A stretch of DNA of 64,000 nucleotides from NCBI RefSeq assembly GCF_001884105.1, contig NZ_MACI01000069.1:62001-126000 (forward strand). The letters run 5' to 3'. The translations under genes were made by a program, and so were the position numbers. Shown here piece by piece: positions 25,628 through 34,240 of the stretch; the first letter of the stretch is position 1, and each line of letters begins with the position of its first letter. This stretch comes from Bacillus luti. GTDB taxonomy: Bacteria > Bacillota > Bacilli > Bacillales > Bacillaceae_G. The notes beneath the pieces were generated by a model. That model did no database searches, had not been told where the DNA came from, and saw only the letters and a list, made by a program, of their open reading frames with translations.

Positions 25628-26044
25628 TTACATTTTAACTTTCATCTGTTTCAATAGAACCTTTGGATCACCTTTCACATAATAAAAATGAGGATTATTT
25701 TCATCATCGTAAAGCATAATATAAGGTTTTTCATTCAGAGGAAGTAAAATAAGTACTTCATCAATCGTTGAATGTAACCATTGATTTGCGATAGAAACTG
25801 GTTTAGTTAAAGGGATTTTTATCATATGGCCATCTTTCGGAACGACGTTTAAGTTTTTAAATGGACCAGTGATTGCTTTAGCGTATTGGACTGCCTCTTT
25901 TTCAATTGCTGGATCTAAAGATTGTTTTTGAACGACCATTTCTTTTTGACAATCAAACACTTCAATTTGTTTATTTATATTTGCAAAAGCATTTGTTGAT
26001 AATAAGAAAAACAGAAAAGCAATGACCCCGATTTTTTTAAACAT
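25628..26044 (-). CDS. Small secreted hypothetical protein
   Basis: A 138-residue protein from ATG 26044 (GAGGTG site). It has a signal peptide (MFKKIGVIAFLFFLLSTNAFA, cleavage after AFA). The mature part contains VFDCQKEMVVQKQSLDPAIEKEAVQYAKAI and a beta-rich C-terminal region ending FYYVKGDPKVLLKQMKVKM. No known domain recognised. It is divergent from the two-component operon, so it may be a target of that system. Confidence 0.65.
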   Translation of the reverse strand: MFKKIGVIAFLFFLLSTNAFANINKQIEVFDCQKEMVVQKQSLDPAIEKEAVQYAKAITGPFKNLNVVPKDGHMIKIPLTKPVSIANQWLHSTIDEVLILLPLNEKPYIMLYDDENNPHFYYVKGDPKVLLKQMKVKM

Positions 26045-26166
26045 AATACAACACCTCATTATTACTATGCCCTCAGATGCTATAAATATTTTTCTGTCAC
26101 ATTCATGTAACAAAGACGTTGTATGATACAATTGGTTTTTTGCTTAAAAGTAATGGAGGAATAAGA

Positions 26167-26814
26167 GTGAAAGTATTAATCGCAGATGATGAACAAGATA
26201 TGTTGAAAATTTTAAAAGCTTATTTTGAAAAAGAAGGCTTTGAGGTTTTGTTAGCGAAAGACGGGGAAGAAGCACTTCAAATTTTTTATGATGAGAGAGT
26301 AGATTTAGCTATATTAGATTGGATGATGCCGAAACAGAGTGGTATTGCAGTCTGTCAGGAAATAAAAAAGAATTCAAGTGTAAAAGTGTTAATGCTAACA
26401 GCGAAAAGTGAAAGTGAAGACGAATTAGCTGCGCTTCAAAGTGGAGCAGATGAATACGTAAAAAAGCCATTTCATCCAGGGGTATTAATTACTCGAGCGA
26501 AAAAGCTTGTACAGCATGATGATGTAATTCAAGTGCAAGATGTTAAGATCAATTTCGCGAAAAATAAAGTGTTTAAAAATGATATAGAGTTAGAAATTAC
26601 AAAAACCGAACTACAGTTAATAAAGTGCTTTTTGCAACATAAAGGGATGATTTTAACTCGTAAAAAGCTGTTAGATATCGTATGGGGATTTGACTATTTT
26701 GGGGAAGAGCGAACGGTTGATACGCATGTAAGAAGATTGCGTAAGAAAATAGGAGAGAATGTTATAAAGACGCATCGCGGGCTTGGATATAGTTTGGAGG
26801 AACAAAGTGAATAA
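26167..26814 (+). CDS. Response regulator, OmpR/PhoB family
   Basis: A 215-residue regulator. The receiver domain has the acidic pair DDEQD, the phosphoacceptor Asp in LAILDWMMP, the Thr in MLTAKS and Lys in VKKPF. The C-terminal winged helix has ITKTELQLIKCFLQHKG and VDTHVRRLRKKIG. The GTG at 26167 is chosen for its GGAGG site 7 bp upstream; a longer frame from 26119 lacks one. Its stop overlaps the start of the kinase gene by 8 bp, showing translational coupling. Confidence 0.92.
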   Translation: MKVLIADDEQDMLKILKAYFEKEGFEVLLAKDGEEALQIFYDERVDLAILDWMMPKQSGIAVCQEIKKNSSVKVLMLTAKSESEDELAALQSGADEYVKKPFHPGVLITRAKKLVQHDDVIQVQDVKINFAKNKVFKNDIELEITKTELQLIKCFLQHKGMILTRKKLLDIVWGFDYFGEERTVDTHVRRLRKKIGENVIKTHRGLGYSLEEQSE

Positions 26815-28183
26815 ACTCGGAAAAAAGCTATTTCTCAGCATTTCTTTAACGGTCATTCTAATTTTTACGATTTCATTATTATTAATCAACTATCTCTTAC
26901 CGAAATATCATATTTACAAAACACGTGAGAATTTGGATGAATTTACAACACAAATACAAAATACATCGGTTAAAGATTTTGAAGAAGTTATTCATACAAT
27001 CGAAAGTGAAAATAACGTTACAATTGCATATACACCAATCAATCAGTCAGAAGATGATATGAATGAAGCTTTACGCATGCAACTTACGAAAAAGAAAGTA
27101 ACGTTAAATAAACTTTGGATTACGAAAGACGAAGTACTAAAAGTGAAAATGGAAGGGCAATCGAATAAACTGTATGATCAAGAGAAGTTAAAAGCCAGCT
27201 TCTTTGCTAAATATATTGCGAAAGATGATTCGCTAATTTTAATTGGGACTTCTATTGCACATTCTAACGAAATTATAAAAACGTTAAATACATTTTATTT
27301 ATACATTTTTTGTTTCTCACTCCTACTTATTATTTTACTTGTGTGGATACTTTCCAAAATAATAACGACGCCACTGAAAGAGCTAAGTGATGTAGCTCAA
27401 GATATTTCACGTTTGAAGTTTAAACGAACGAAAGTGAAAACGAATGATGAAATAGGCGACTTAGCCAATAGTATCAATATTATGAGCGATAAGTTACATG
27501 AGGCACATCAAGATTTAACAGATCGGAATGAACATTTAAAACGATTCATGGGTGATGTTACTCATGAATTAAAAACACCAATCGCATTAGTAAAAGCATA
27601 CTCTATCGGAATAAAAGACGGTTTAGATGATGGTACATACTTAAATACCATTATTAAACAAACAGATCAAATATCAAACTTAATTGAAGAACTATTACGA
27701 TTTTCCAAATTAGAAAGAGATAGTTTACAAAAAGAAGAATTCCCTATTGAACCACTAGTCCAAAGTATAATAGATAAGCATAAGATTGAATTGGAGTCGA
27801 AAGAAATTAAGTTGCGAGTGAAATACAATGCGGATGATTCGATTGTTTATGCGGATGTAAATAAAATGGGAATGGTGTTTCAAAACTTTATTTCTAATGC
27901 AATCAAATATACTACGAATCAAAATATAAAAATTAATTTAGAAGAGAGAATAGATGGTGTTTATTTTAGTATTCAAAACGGTATTGATGCTGAACAAATT
28001 AAAGATATCGATAAAATTTGGGAACCTTTTTACGTTTTAGAGTCTTCGCGAAGTAAAGAAAAATCAGGTACAGGATTAGGACTAGCGATAGTAAAAAGTA
28101 TTTTAGAGAGACATAGTTTTGATTATGGTGTCTCTATTATAAATGAAGAGATACAATTTTATGTGAATATAAAAAAAGGCTAA
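26807..28183 (+). CDS. Membrane sensor histidine kinase
   Basis: A 458-residue kinase: first membrane helix at residues 8-30, an extracytoplasmic sensor of about 120 residues, second helix near 165-190, a HAMP domain (NDEIGDLANSIN), HisKA with the phosphorylated His in MGDVTHELKTPIAL near residue 250, and an HATPase with NAIKYT (N box) and GTGLGLAIV (G2 box). GTG start behind GGAGG, overlapping the regulator. The stimulus is unknown; cell-envelope stress is common for such pairs. Confidence 0.92.
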   Translation: MNKLGKKLFLSISLTVILIFTISLLLINYLLPKYHIYKTRENLDEFTTQIQNTSVKDFEEVIHTIESENNVTIAYTPINQSEDDMNEALRMQLTKKKVTLNKLWITKDEVLKVKMEGQSNKLYDQEKLKASFFAKYIAKDDSLILIGTSIAHSNEIIKTLNTFYLYIFCFSLLLIILLVWILSKIITTPLKELSDVAQDISRLKFKRTKVKTNDEIGDLANSINIMSDKLHEAHQDLTDRNEHLKRFMGDVTHELKTPIALVKAYSIGIKDGLDDGTYLNTIIKQTDQISNLIEELLRFSKLERDSLQKEEFPIEPLVQSIIDKHKIELESKEIKLRVKYNADDSIVYADVNKMGMVFQNFISNAIKYTTNQNIKINLEERIDGVYFSIQNGIDAEQIKDIDKIWEPFYVLESSRSKEKSGTGLGLAIVKSILERHSFDYGVSIINEEIQFYVNIKKG

Positions 28184-28203
28184 TGTAGGATTAGTCTTTT
28201 TTT
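28171..28203 (+). terminator. Terminator of the two-component operon
   Basis: AAAAGGCTAAT / ATTAGTCTTTTTTTT. Confidence 0.75.
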
Positions 28204-28209
28204 ACTGTT

Positions 28210-28240
28210 TGAGAAATTATCGATAATAGATAATTTCTCA
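28210..28240. promoter_or_regulatory. Perfect 12-bp inverted repeat upstream of the dipeptidyl aminopeptidase gene
   Basis: TGAGAAATTATC / GATAATTTCTCA separated by 7 bp, without a following T run. It lies 80 bp before the peptidase start and could be an operator or an RNA hairpin. Confidence 0.5.
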
Positions 28241-28319
28241 ACTTTTATATAAAATTAAAACTGAATTTTCAGTTATTTTGTTATATAGTAAAAGAGAGCA
28301 ATTAAGGGGAGGGAACATT

Positions 28320-30059
28320 TTGAGTAAAAAGAAAATAGCAATTACACTGTCAGCAATGCTATCTGCAACTTTTATACCTAACTTGACAACGGATGTGCAT
28401 GCAGAGAAGAAAGAAGAGACAAGCAGTACGAAAATTGAATTAGAAAATGGGATGACAAAACCAATTTATTCTCTTGATGAAGCAATTATTGAAAATTTAT
28501 TTGTAGAGACAGAAGTTGATAGTGATCGCGATGGTAAAAGGGACCGTGTATCGATAAAGGTTATGCGTCCAAAGACTGATCCAAATGTGAAAGTTCCTGT
28601 TATTTATGAAATGAGCCCGTATCGGTCAGGGTTAAAAGATGTTCCAGTTTATAATGTAGATGAAGAATTGTATGCGTATGGTGGAAAGCCATATGGGGCG
28701 GTTAATCTTGGCTCATACGGAAACTATTACGTGCCAAGAGGTTATGCTGTTATTTTAGGGGAAAGTATTGGGACTGGTAAATCAGATGGATGTCCTACAA
28801 CTGGAGATGAACAAGAAATACTTGGGACGAAGTCTGTCATTGATTGGGTGAATGGACGTGCGAAGGCATACACAGAAAATGGTGAGGAAGTTAAGGCTGA
28901 TTGGTCTACAGGAAATGTAGGTATGACAGGGGTTTCTTACAATGGTACATTACCAAATGCTGTTGCAACGACTGGAGTTGAAGGATTAAAAACGATTATT
29001 CCAATCGCAGCGATTAGTAGTTGGTACGATTATTATCGCGCAAATGGTGCAGTCATTGCTCCAGGTGGATATCAAGGAGAAGATACAGATAATATGGCAG
29101 AGGCAGTGCTGACAAGACAGAATCCAGAAGTTTGTGGCCCGATAATTAAAGAACTCACTGCTGGACAAGACCGGAAAACTGGTGATTATAATGATTTTTG
29201 GGATAAACGAAACTATGTCAAAGATGCTAAAAACATAAAAGCAAGCGTATTCGTCGTTCATGGTTTAAATGATTGGAATGTAAAAACGAAGCAGTTCGCG
29301 CAATGGTGGGATGCGCTTGGAGAAAATGATGTACCTCGTAAAATGTGGTTACATCAAGGTGGACACGGCGGAACATCAAGTAATAACTGGCAGCAAACAC
29401 AAAATAAATGGTTAGACTATTGGTTGTACGGAATTGAAAATGGAATTATGGATGAACCAATGGTTGATGTACAACGAGAAAATAAAACATGGGAAAAGTT
29501 GAAAAATTGGCCAGATCCAGCAGCTGTTCCATCAAAAATTCGTATGTATTTAAGTAATAAAGCAGTTAATTTACCATTAGGTATGGGATCTATTAATAAA
29601 GTTTTCTCGATTGTAGATGATGCAAAAATCAAATCAAATCAATTAGTAGAAAAACCGGAGCTAGAAGTAGCAAATCGATTAGTGTACACAATGCCTGTAC
29701 TGCAAAAAGATACACGTATTAGCGGTACACCGAAGATTTCATTTAAAGGAAATATTGATCGCTCTGTATCTAATTTAACGGCATTACTTGTTGATTACGG
29801 CGGAGCGAAGCCTGAAATCGTTACGAGAGGTTGGATGGATCCGCAAAACTTAAATAGTATAAAAAATTCAACAGCACTTCAACCAGGTAAAGATTATACA
29901 TTTACATGGGACATGCAACCAGATGACTATGTATTTAAAGCTGGGCATCAAATAGGAGTAGTTTTAATCGCAAGTGACTACGACTATACAATTAGACCGA
30001 AAGCTGGAACGAAACTAACAGTAAAATTAAGTGAAGTGACATTACCGATTGTGAAATAA
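28320..30059 (+). CDS. Secreted X-prolyl-dipeptidyl aminopeptidase (S15, CocE/NonD)
   Basis: A 579-residue secreted serine hydrolase starting at TTG 28320 behind GGGAGGG. It has a signal peptide (cleavage near VHA-EKK), an S15 alpha/beta hydrolase with the nucleophile in GVSYNGTLPNA, catalytic Asp in GLNDWNV and His in HQGGHGGTSS, then a C-terminal PepX_C jelly-roll domain (RISGTPKISFKGN; YDYTIRPKAGTKL). It would release Xaa-Pro dipeptides from extracellular peptides, fitting the other proline- and hydroxyproline-related functions in the window. Confidence 0.9.
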   Translation: MSKKKIAITLSAMLSATFIPNLTTDVHAEKKEETSSTKIELENGMTKPIYSLDEAIIENLFVETEVDSDRDGKRDRVSIKVMRPKTDPNVKVPVIYEMSPYRSGLKDVPVYNVDEELYAYGGKPYGAVNLGSYGNYYVPRGYAVILGESIGTGKSDGCPTTGDEQEILGTKSVIDWVNGRAKAYTENGEEVKADWSTGNVGMTGVSYNGTLPNAVATTGVEGLKTIIPIAAISSWYDYYRANGAVIAPGGYQGEDTDNMAEAVLTRQNPEVCGPIIKELTAGQDRKTGDYNDFWDKRNYVKDAKNIKASVFVVHGLNDWNVKTKQFAQWWDALGENDVPRKMWLHQGGHGGTSSNNWQQTQNKWLDYWLYGIENGIMDEPMVDVQRENKTWEKLKNWPDPAAVPSKIRMYLSNKAVNLPLGMGSINKVFSIVDDAKIKSNQLVEKPELEVANRLVYTMPVLQKDTRISGTPKISFKGNIDRSVSNLTALLVDYGGAKPEIVTRGWMDPQNLNSIKNSTALQPGKDYTFTWDMQPDDYVFKAGHQIGVVLIASDYDYTIRPKAGTKLTVKLSEVTLPIVK

Positions 30060-30065
30060 ATGGTT

Positions 30066-30104
30066 AAAACAAAGAGCTTACGATAGTAAGTTCTTTGTTT
30101 TTTT
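30066..30104 (+). terminator. Terminator after the peptidase gene
   Basis: AAAACAAAGAGCTTA / TAAGTTCTTTGTTTTTTT. Confidence 0.85.
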
Positions 30105-30136
30105 GAAATGATACTGTATAGAAATGTGATGATATA

Positions 30137-30415
30137 TTATGAACTTTTATTGGTAGAAACAAAAAAACTTATAACAAATAAAACTATTGCATTAATGAAT
30201 AAGAGCCCACTAAAGGTCAGCCCCGCAATAGCTCCAGCGAACCCATCTCCTACTTTTTCACCAATCACGTGCAAAGTGGTGAAGAAAACAAGGGGAGAAG
30301 CAAGAATGAAAATACAACTAGCTATTTTCCATGTTTGCTTATATTTCTTTGCTATAAAGAAAATTAGTGTATTAAAAGCGATAAGAAGAAAAAGAAATCC
30401 AATTAATGAATTCAT
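30137..30415 (-). CDS. Small membrane protein, possibly YesK-like
   Basis: A 92-residue protein with three hydrophobic helices (SLIGFLFLLIAFNTLIFFI; IASCIFILASPLVFF; AGLTFSGLLFINAIVLFVI). The ATG at 30415 is preferred over those at 30418 and 30442 because the AGGAGG site is 5 bp upstream. The general layout recalls the YesK family, but this is a weak match. Function unknown. Confidence 0.55.
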   Translation of the reverse strand: MNSLIGFLFLLIAFNTLIFFIAKKYKQTWKIASCIFILASPLVFFTTLHVIGEKVGDGFAGAIAGLTFSGLLFINAIVLFVISFFVSTNKSS

Positions 30416-30636
30416 CATATCCTCCTTTTGAGAATTCCACATATTTATTTTGAAGGGAATATTATATAATGGAATTACATTATATGGAAATCGATATTAC
30501 CAAGAACGTTTTTTAAAATTCTCGAAGAAATGTTAGAATTGGGACGAGTCATTATTCCATTTCTTCAGGATAATTTTAAAGTTGCTATAAAAGTAACTGC
30601 CTTATTTTCAATCTTATGTGGTTCGGAGGAAAAAAT

Positions 30637-31197
30637 ATGAAATTCATAATAATATTTGGCCCACAAGCAGTTGGGAAAATGACGGTTGGACATGAATTAG
30701 AAAAAATAACCGATTTGAAGCTGTTTCATAATCATATGACAATTGATTTTGTTAGTCCATTTTTTGATTACAGTACTAAGGAAGCAAAAAGGTTAGTGAG
30801 TTTGTTTCGGAATGAACTATTTGAAGAAGTGTCTAAAAGTAACTTATATGGAATGATATTTACATATGTTTGGGCGTTTGACCTACAATCTGACTGGGAA
30901 TATATAAATCATATAGTAAGTATTTTTGAATCAAAAGGTGGAACAGTATATTTTGTAGAGCTGGAAGCAGACTTAGATGAACGATTAGAACGTAATAAAA
31001 GTCCGCATAGATTAGAGCATAAACCGAAAAAAAGAGATATTGAGTGGTCTGAAAAAAATTTAAAAGAGACATTAAAAAAACATAGGGTGAATTCACTGCA
31101 TGGTGAAATTAAAAGTGAAGAATATATAAAAATTAATAACACGCATGTAACTGCTAGAGTAGTAGCAAAAATGATTAAAGAGAAATTTAAATTATAA
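30637..31197 (+). CDS. P-loop kinase-like protein
   Basis: A 186-residue P-loop NTPase, with Walker A GPQAVGKMTVG at the N-terminus and the shikimate/gluconate-kinase-like order: LFHNHMTIDFV after the P-loop, a beta strand VYFVELEADLDERLERNK containing the Arg-rich lid, and a helical end. The ATG at 30637 follows CGGAGG. The target is unknown; many such small kinases act on sugars, nucleotides or antibiotics. Confidence 0.75.
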   Translation: MKFIIIFGPQAVGKMTVGHELEKITDLKLFHNHMTIDFVSPFFDYSTKEAKRLVSLFRNELFEEVSKSNLYGMIFTYVWAFDLQSDWEYINHIVSIFESKGGTVYFVELEADLDERLERNKSPHRLEHKPKKRDIEWSEKNLKETLKKHRVNSLHGEIKSEEYIKINNTHVTARVVAKMIKEKFKL

Positions 31198-31332
31198 AGC
31201 TTATTGAATTTATGCATTCATCGTCCAAGCATTCTCCTAAAAATTTCATAAAATACTTATATTAAAGGAGATTATTGTAAAATAATCGTTATTTTAAATG
31301 AAAATTTAATATAAGAAAGTAGGGAAATAAAC

Positions 31333-31599
31333 TTGGAAAATGCACAACCAGGAAGAGTCGAAAATCAAGTTTATTCGAATAGAGTTTTAAGATCAGAGTT
31401 CGATGAGAATTGGACAACTTGTATTTCAAAAAGTGGTTATGTAAATTATATAGCTACAAGTAATGGTGCAGAAGTAATTGTATTACTTGCTGATGGTTCG
31501 AGAAAATTATTAGTGTTCGATAAAGGTGGAAAAGTAATAGTGGGTGGCGGTGGTACGAGTCACTATAGTAAACCGCATGTGGCAATCGATATTGTGTAA
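31333..31599 (+). CDS. Hypothetical protein (88 aa)
   Basis: Starts at TTG 31333 with a modest AGTAGGG site. A probably beta-rich soluble protein with a Gly-rich end (GGKVIVGGGGTSHYSKPH). No family recognised. A good terminator follows. Confidence 0.55.
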   Translation: MENAQPGRVENQVYSNRVLRSEFDENWTTCISKSGYVNYIATSNGAEVIVLLADGSRKLLVFDKGGKVIVGGGGTSHYSKPHVAIDIV

Positions 31600-31615
31600 C
31601 GCATGGTATACTAAG

Positions 31616-31647
31616 TAAGCATTTCCTATTTTGGGAAATGCTTTTTT
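31616..31647 (+). terminator. Terminator after the 88-residue gene
   Basis: AAGCATTTCC / GGAAATGCTTTTTTAT. Confidence 0.85.
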
Positions 31648-31773
31648 ATGTTATAGTATAATAGTGTTTAAAGATGATGTTATTTTAATATAATTCAAAT
31701 CTTGTTATGTATTATTTTTATATTAAATAACCATTCAACGTATTTTTTTATATAAGGAGTAATAATTAGGGAA

Positions 31774-32004
31774 ATGAAAAATATAGATTTTATACTAGAA
31801 AGTGATGAGAGATTAAAACCGTCTGAACGATTAGTACTATTATTATTAGAGAAACATAGAATGTTATATACGAACGATCTATTGGCGTTATCTAATTTAT
31901 CTTACAAAACACTAACAGATTCATTAACTGCGCTTGTTTTAAAGTCATATGTGTTAAAGGAAACTGGTAAGGGTAGAAGGCAGAATTGTTATAGATTAGT
32001 TTGA
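31774..32004 (+). CDS. Winged-helix DNA-binding protein
   Basis: A 76-residue single wHTH domain: a first helix with LKPSERLVLLLLEKH, a helix-turn-helix YTNDLLALSNLSYKTLTDSLTAL and a basic wing (ETGKGRRQNCYRLV). Resembles MarR/DnaD-type minimal winged helices. The ribosome site is not convincing for the ATG, so the start is uncertain. Probably a small transcription regulator; target unknown. Confidence 0.6.
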   Translation: MKNIDFILESDERLKPSERLVLLLLEKHRMLYTNDLLALSNLSYKTLTDSLTALVLKSYVLKETGKGRRQNCYRLV

Positions 32005-32209
32005 TTTCAAAGACTTATTACATAGTTTTTTCAAATGTAAGGCTTAATTTTATTTTAGTTTTCAATTGAAAAAAGTAAATAAATAACTGTTGTTTGATAC
32101 GTGTAAAGTGCTGCTGTTTTCAAATTATAATTTCGTTTCATTTTTGTAACTGCAATGAAGTTGTGATAAAAAACGATAGTATTTAAAAAAATACAAAAAT
32201 GAAATGTGA

Positions 32210-32243
32210 AAAACAATCCGTTAACAAGCGGGTTGTTTTTTTA
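32210..32243 (+). terminator. Terminator-like hairpin in a 400 bp gap
   Basis: AACAATCCG / CGGGTTGTT with T7. The gap 32005-32409 shows no other gene, so the hairpin either ends the wHTH transcript or a short RNA. Confidence 0.6.
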
Positions 32244-32418
32244 TTGGAATAATAAATCATTAAAATAATAGTATTATGTAAACTTTTTAAATAGAGAAAG
32301 AATGCATCATTTTTAATAGAAGTACAATTAAAAGTGCAGTGGTTGTAGGTTAAACTTTAGTTTATATTTAAATAGAATAATTAAAGAATGTTATTATTTT
32401 AATAAAGGTGTGAGAGTA

Positions 32419-32862
32419 TTGGATGAGACTCAAGTCATGATTTACTTTAATCTGTACGGAGATAAATTCCCATTAGAGGTTGTTTCAGAACGATTGAAAG
32501 TAAGCCCAACAAAAAGTTTTAGCAAAGGAGACATAATTAGCAAAACAAATGAAAGTGATAGCGAAAGTCGAACAAGAAGCTATACATCATGGGAACTAGG
32601 TACAGGATATAAGGAATCACTTGATGTAGGGGAAATGATGGAGCAAGTAATTGTACAAATAAAAGATAAGTCAGCCATTATAAATGAACTAAAAAGAGAA
32701 TTTGGATTAGAATGTAGGTTCACCATTGTAATTAAAATGAACGATGGACATACACCAGCATTTCATTTAGATATTTCTGTGATTGATTTCGCCAACAGAA
32801 TTAAAGCTGATTTTGATATAGACTTATATGTTAATCCTTATATTGAGGAGAGCCTGTGCTAA
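32419..32862 (+). CDS. DUF4279 domain-containing protein
   Basis: A 147-residue soluble protein. The order IYFNLYGDKFPLEVVSERLKVSPTKSFSKGD, then TSWELGTGYKESLDVGEMMEQV and a C-terminal FHLDISVIDFANRIKADFDIDLYV, fits the DUF4279 family as I know it. TTG 32419 gives 8-bp spacing to AAAGGTG; GTG 32410 overlaps that site. DUF4279 proteins are widespread in Bacillus and uncharacterised, sometimes near polymorphic-toxin immunity genes, but no toxin is seen here. Confidence 0.75.
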   Translation: MDETQVMIYFNLYGDKFPLEVVSERLKVSPTKSFSKGDIISKTNESDSESRTRSYTSWELGTGYKESLDVGEMMEQVIVQIKDKSAIINELKREFGLECRFTIVIKMNDGHTPAFHLDISVIDFANRIKADFDIDLYVNPYIEESLC

Positions 32863-33089
32863 GTAAGAAAACTCTTCTACAATAGTAGAAAAAGAATAAC
32901 ATAAACTACTATTTTATTGCAGCATACATAAAAAAAATCGGTGGAAATATGGAAATGTCGTCGAATGCTATCTTTAATTGGTTAATTTATGAGATATTTT
33001 TGTGAAGGAGCTTATTTTATAAGAATAGAATTTAGTTAAGTAAGAAAACGTGCCGATGGTAGTGAAAAATATGGGTTAGGGGGATTTGA

Positions 33090-33446
33090 ATGAGGAAACT
33101 CAAACGAGTAAATGTTCCTAATATACCAGAGCAACAATCACAGCCTAGTCACAATCGTACTATAAACAAAAAGAAGTTAAGGCGGCTTATTTTAATGGCT
33201 CTTTTTATTGCGGCAACTACTTTGTACGTTCAATATATTTTAACGAAGCAACAAGAGATAATAATGAATAAAAAGGATACGATTACGAATCAAAAGAAGC
33301 AATTAGTTTCATTAAAGAAGGATCAATCGTCTTTAAAGACTAATATCGAGAATTTAACGGATAATGAAGAAGAAATCTTGAAGTTTGCGAGAAAAGAATA
33401 TCAATTTTCTAAGTCGAACGAAACAGTGTTTGTATTACCAAAGTAA
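33090..33446 (+). CDS. DivIC/FtsL-type septum formation initiator paralogue
   Basis: A 118-residue bitopic protein: basic cytoplasmic N-terminus, one transmembrane helix (RRLILMALFIAATTLYVQYIL, residues 31-51), coiled coil (residues 52-95) and the DivIC-type ending ILKFARKEYQFSKSNETVFVLP, comparable to the 'ARKxYxxSKxGExxFxLP' end of DivIC. DivIC joins FtsL and DivIB in the divisome. This copy is outside the usual divIC neighbourhood, so it is a probable second, specialised homologue. Terminator follows. Confidence 0.8.
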   Translation: MRKLKRVNVPNIPEQQSQPSHNRTINKKKLRRLILMALFIAATTLYVQYILTKQQEIIMNKKDTITNQKKQLVSLKKDQSSLKTNIENLTDNEEEILKFARKEYQFSKSNETVFVLPK

Positions 33447-33448
33447 CG

Positions 33449-33478
33449 AAACAGTTAGCGATAGCTAACTGTTTTTTA
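33449..33478 (+). terminator. Terminator after divIC-like gene
   Basis: AAACAGTTAGC / GCTAACTGTTTTTT. Confidence 0.85.
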
Positions 33479-33622
33479 TTTGTGTAAGAAGTGTGGAAAA
33501 GAAGAAATGAAATCTTGTCATGGTACAATGACGCATGACATATTTTAAGGTAAAGTGTTAAATCCTTTCTTCAGTTATATAAATGAATATCCTTAATTAT
33601 GGAATATATGTAAAAATAAATG

Positions 33623-33651
33623 TTGTTAAAATTCTGATAATTTTATATAAT
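33623..33651 (+). promoter_or_regulatory. Sigma-A promoter for the DUF3870 gene
   Basis: TTGTTA, 17-bp spacer, TATAAT, leaving a leader of about 90 bases. Confidence 0.7.
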
Positions 33652-33747
33652 ATGCGTAAGCGGATACATTTTTTAATCAACGTTGAGTTTACTGCTCATA
33701 CGTCTGTTAAGAAAACCGTTATCCTCGTTTAAGAAAGGAAGATAGCT

Positions 33748-34074
33748 GTGTACGCTTCAAATACGATTTATATCGTAGGGGATGCAAAATCTCCTCAAAA
33801 CAATCCGATTACAGAGAAGTTTAAAAGCTATTTTGTAGCATTTGTAATTGAAAAGGATACAGGGAAAATTGTTGATGCAGATTGCTCAGCAACAATTGCA
33901 TTAACATTTCAGTTCGTTAAATATTTATTTTTACATAAAAACATTAACGATCCAGATTTATTAATACAAATAAATAATCGTTATTTCGGTTCATCTCAAA
34001 AGGCTCTACTTGTGGCGCTAAAAGATGCGCAGAAAAAATATAATCAGATCGCTGCTTTGTCTACACATTCATAG
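33748..34074 (+). CDS. DUF3870 domain-containing protein
   Basis: A 108-residue protein with the DUF3870 pattern: TIYIVGDAKSPQNNPI, FVAFVIEKDTGKIVDADCSATIALTFQFVKYLF and a C-terminal YFGSSQKALLVALKDAQKKYNQ. GTG start behind AAAGGAAG. Families of this type often sit with amino-acid-derivative catabolic genes; here it precedes the murein-peptide genes but is separated from them by a terminator. Function unknown. Confidence 0.75.
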   Translation: MYASNTIYIVGDAKSPQNNPITEKFKSYFVAFVIEKDTGKIVDADCSATIALTFQFVKYLFLHKNINDPDLLIQINNRYFGSSQKALLVALKDAQKKYNQIAALSTHS

Positions 34075-34076
34075 AC

Positions 34077-34118
34077 AAAATCCAGCCGTAAGAATCTTTC
34101 TTATGGCTGGATTTTTTT
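34077..34118 (+). terminator. Terminator after the DUF3870 gene
   Basis: AAAATCCAGCC.TAAG / CTTA.GGCTGGATTTTTTT, a long strong stem. Confidence 0.88.
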
Positions 34119-34240
34119 ATTACACATTAATGGTCAGTAGCTCACTTACAGTAAAAGTAAACGAGAAATTAATTGCACATAAAAGCCCAATTTCTTCAAT
34201 TTAATGTTTCGCTTTATTGGACAACGAAAGGATGAACGAT

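Noticed and set aside
30490-30636. Open stretch reading ILEEMLELGRVIIPFLQDNF before the small kinase gene
   Set aside because: No start codon with a ribosome site; could be a gene remnant, but support is too weak.
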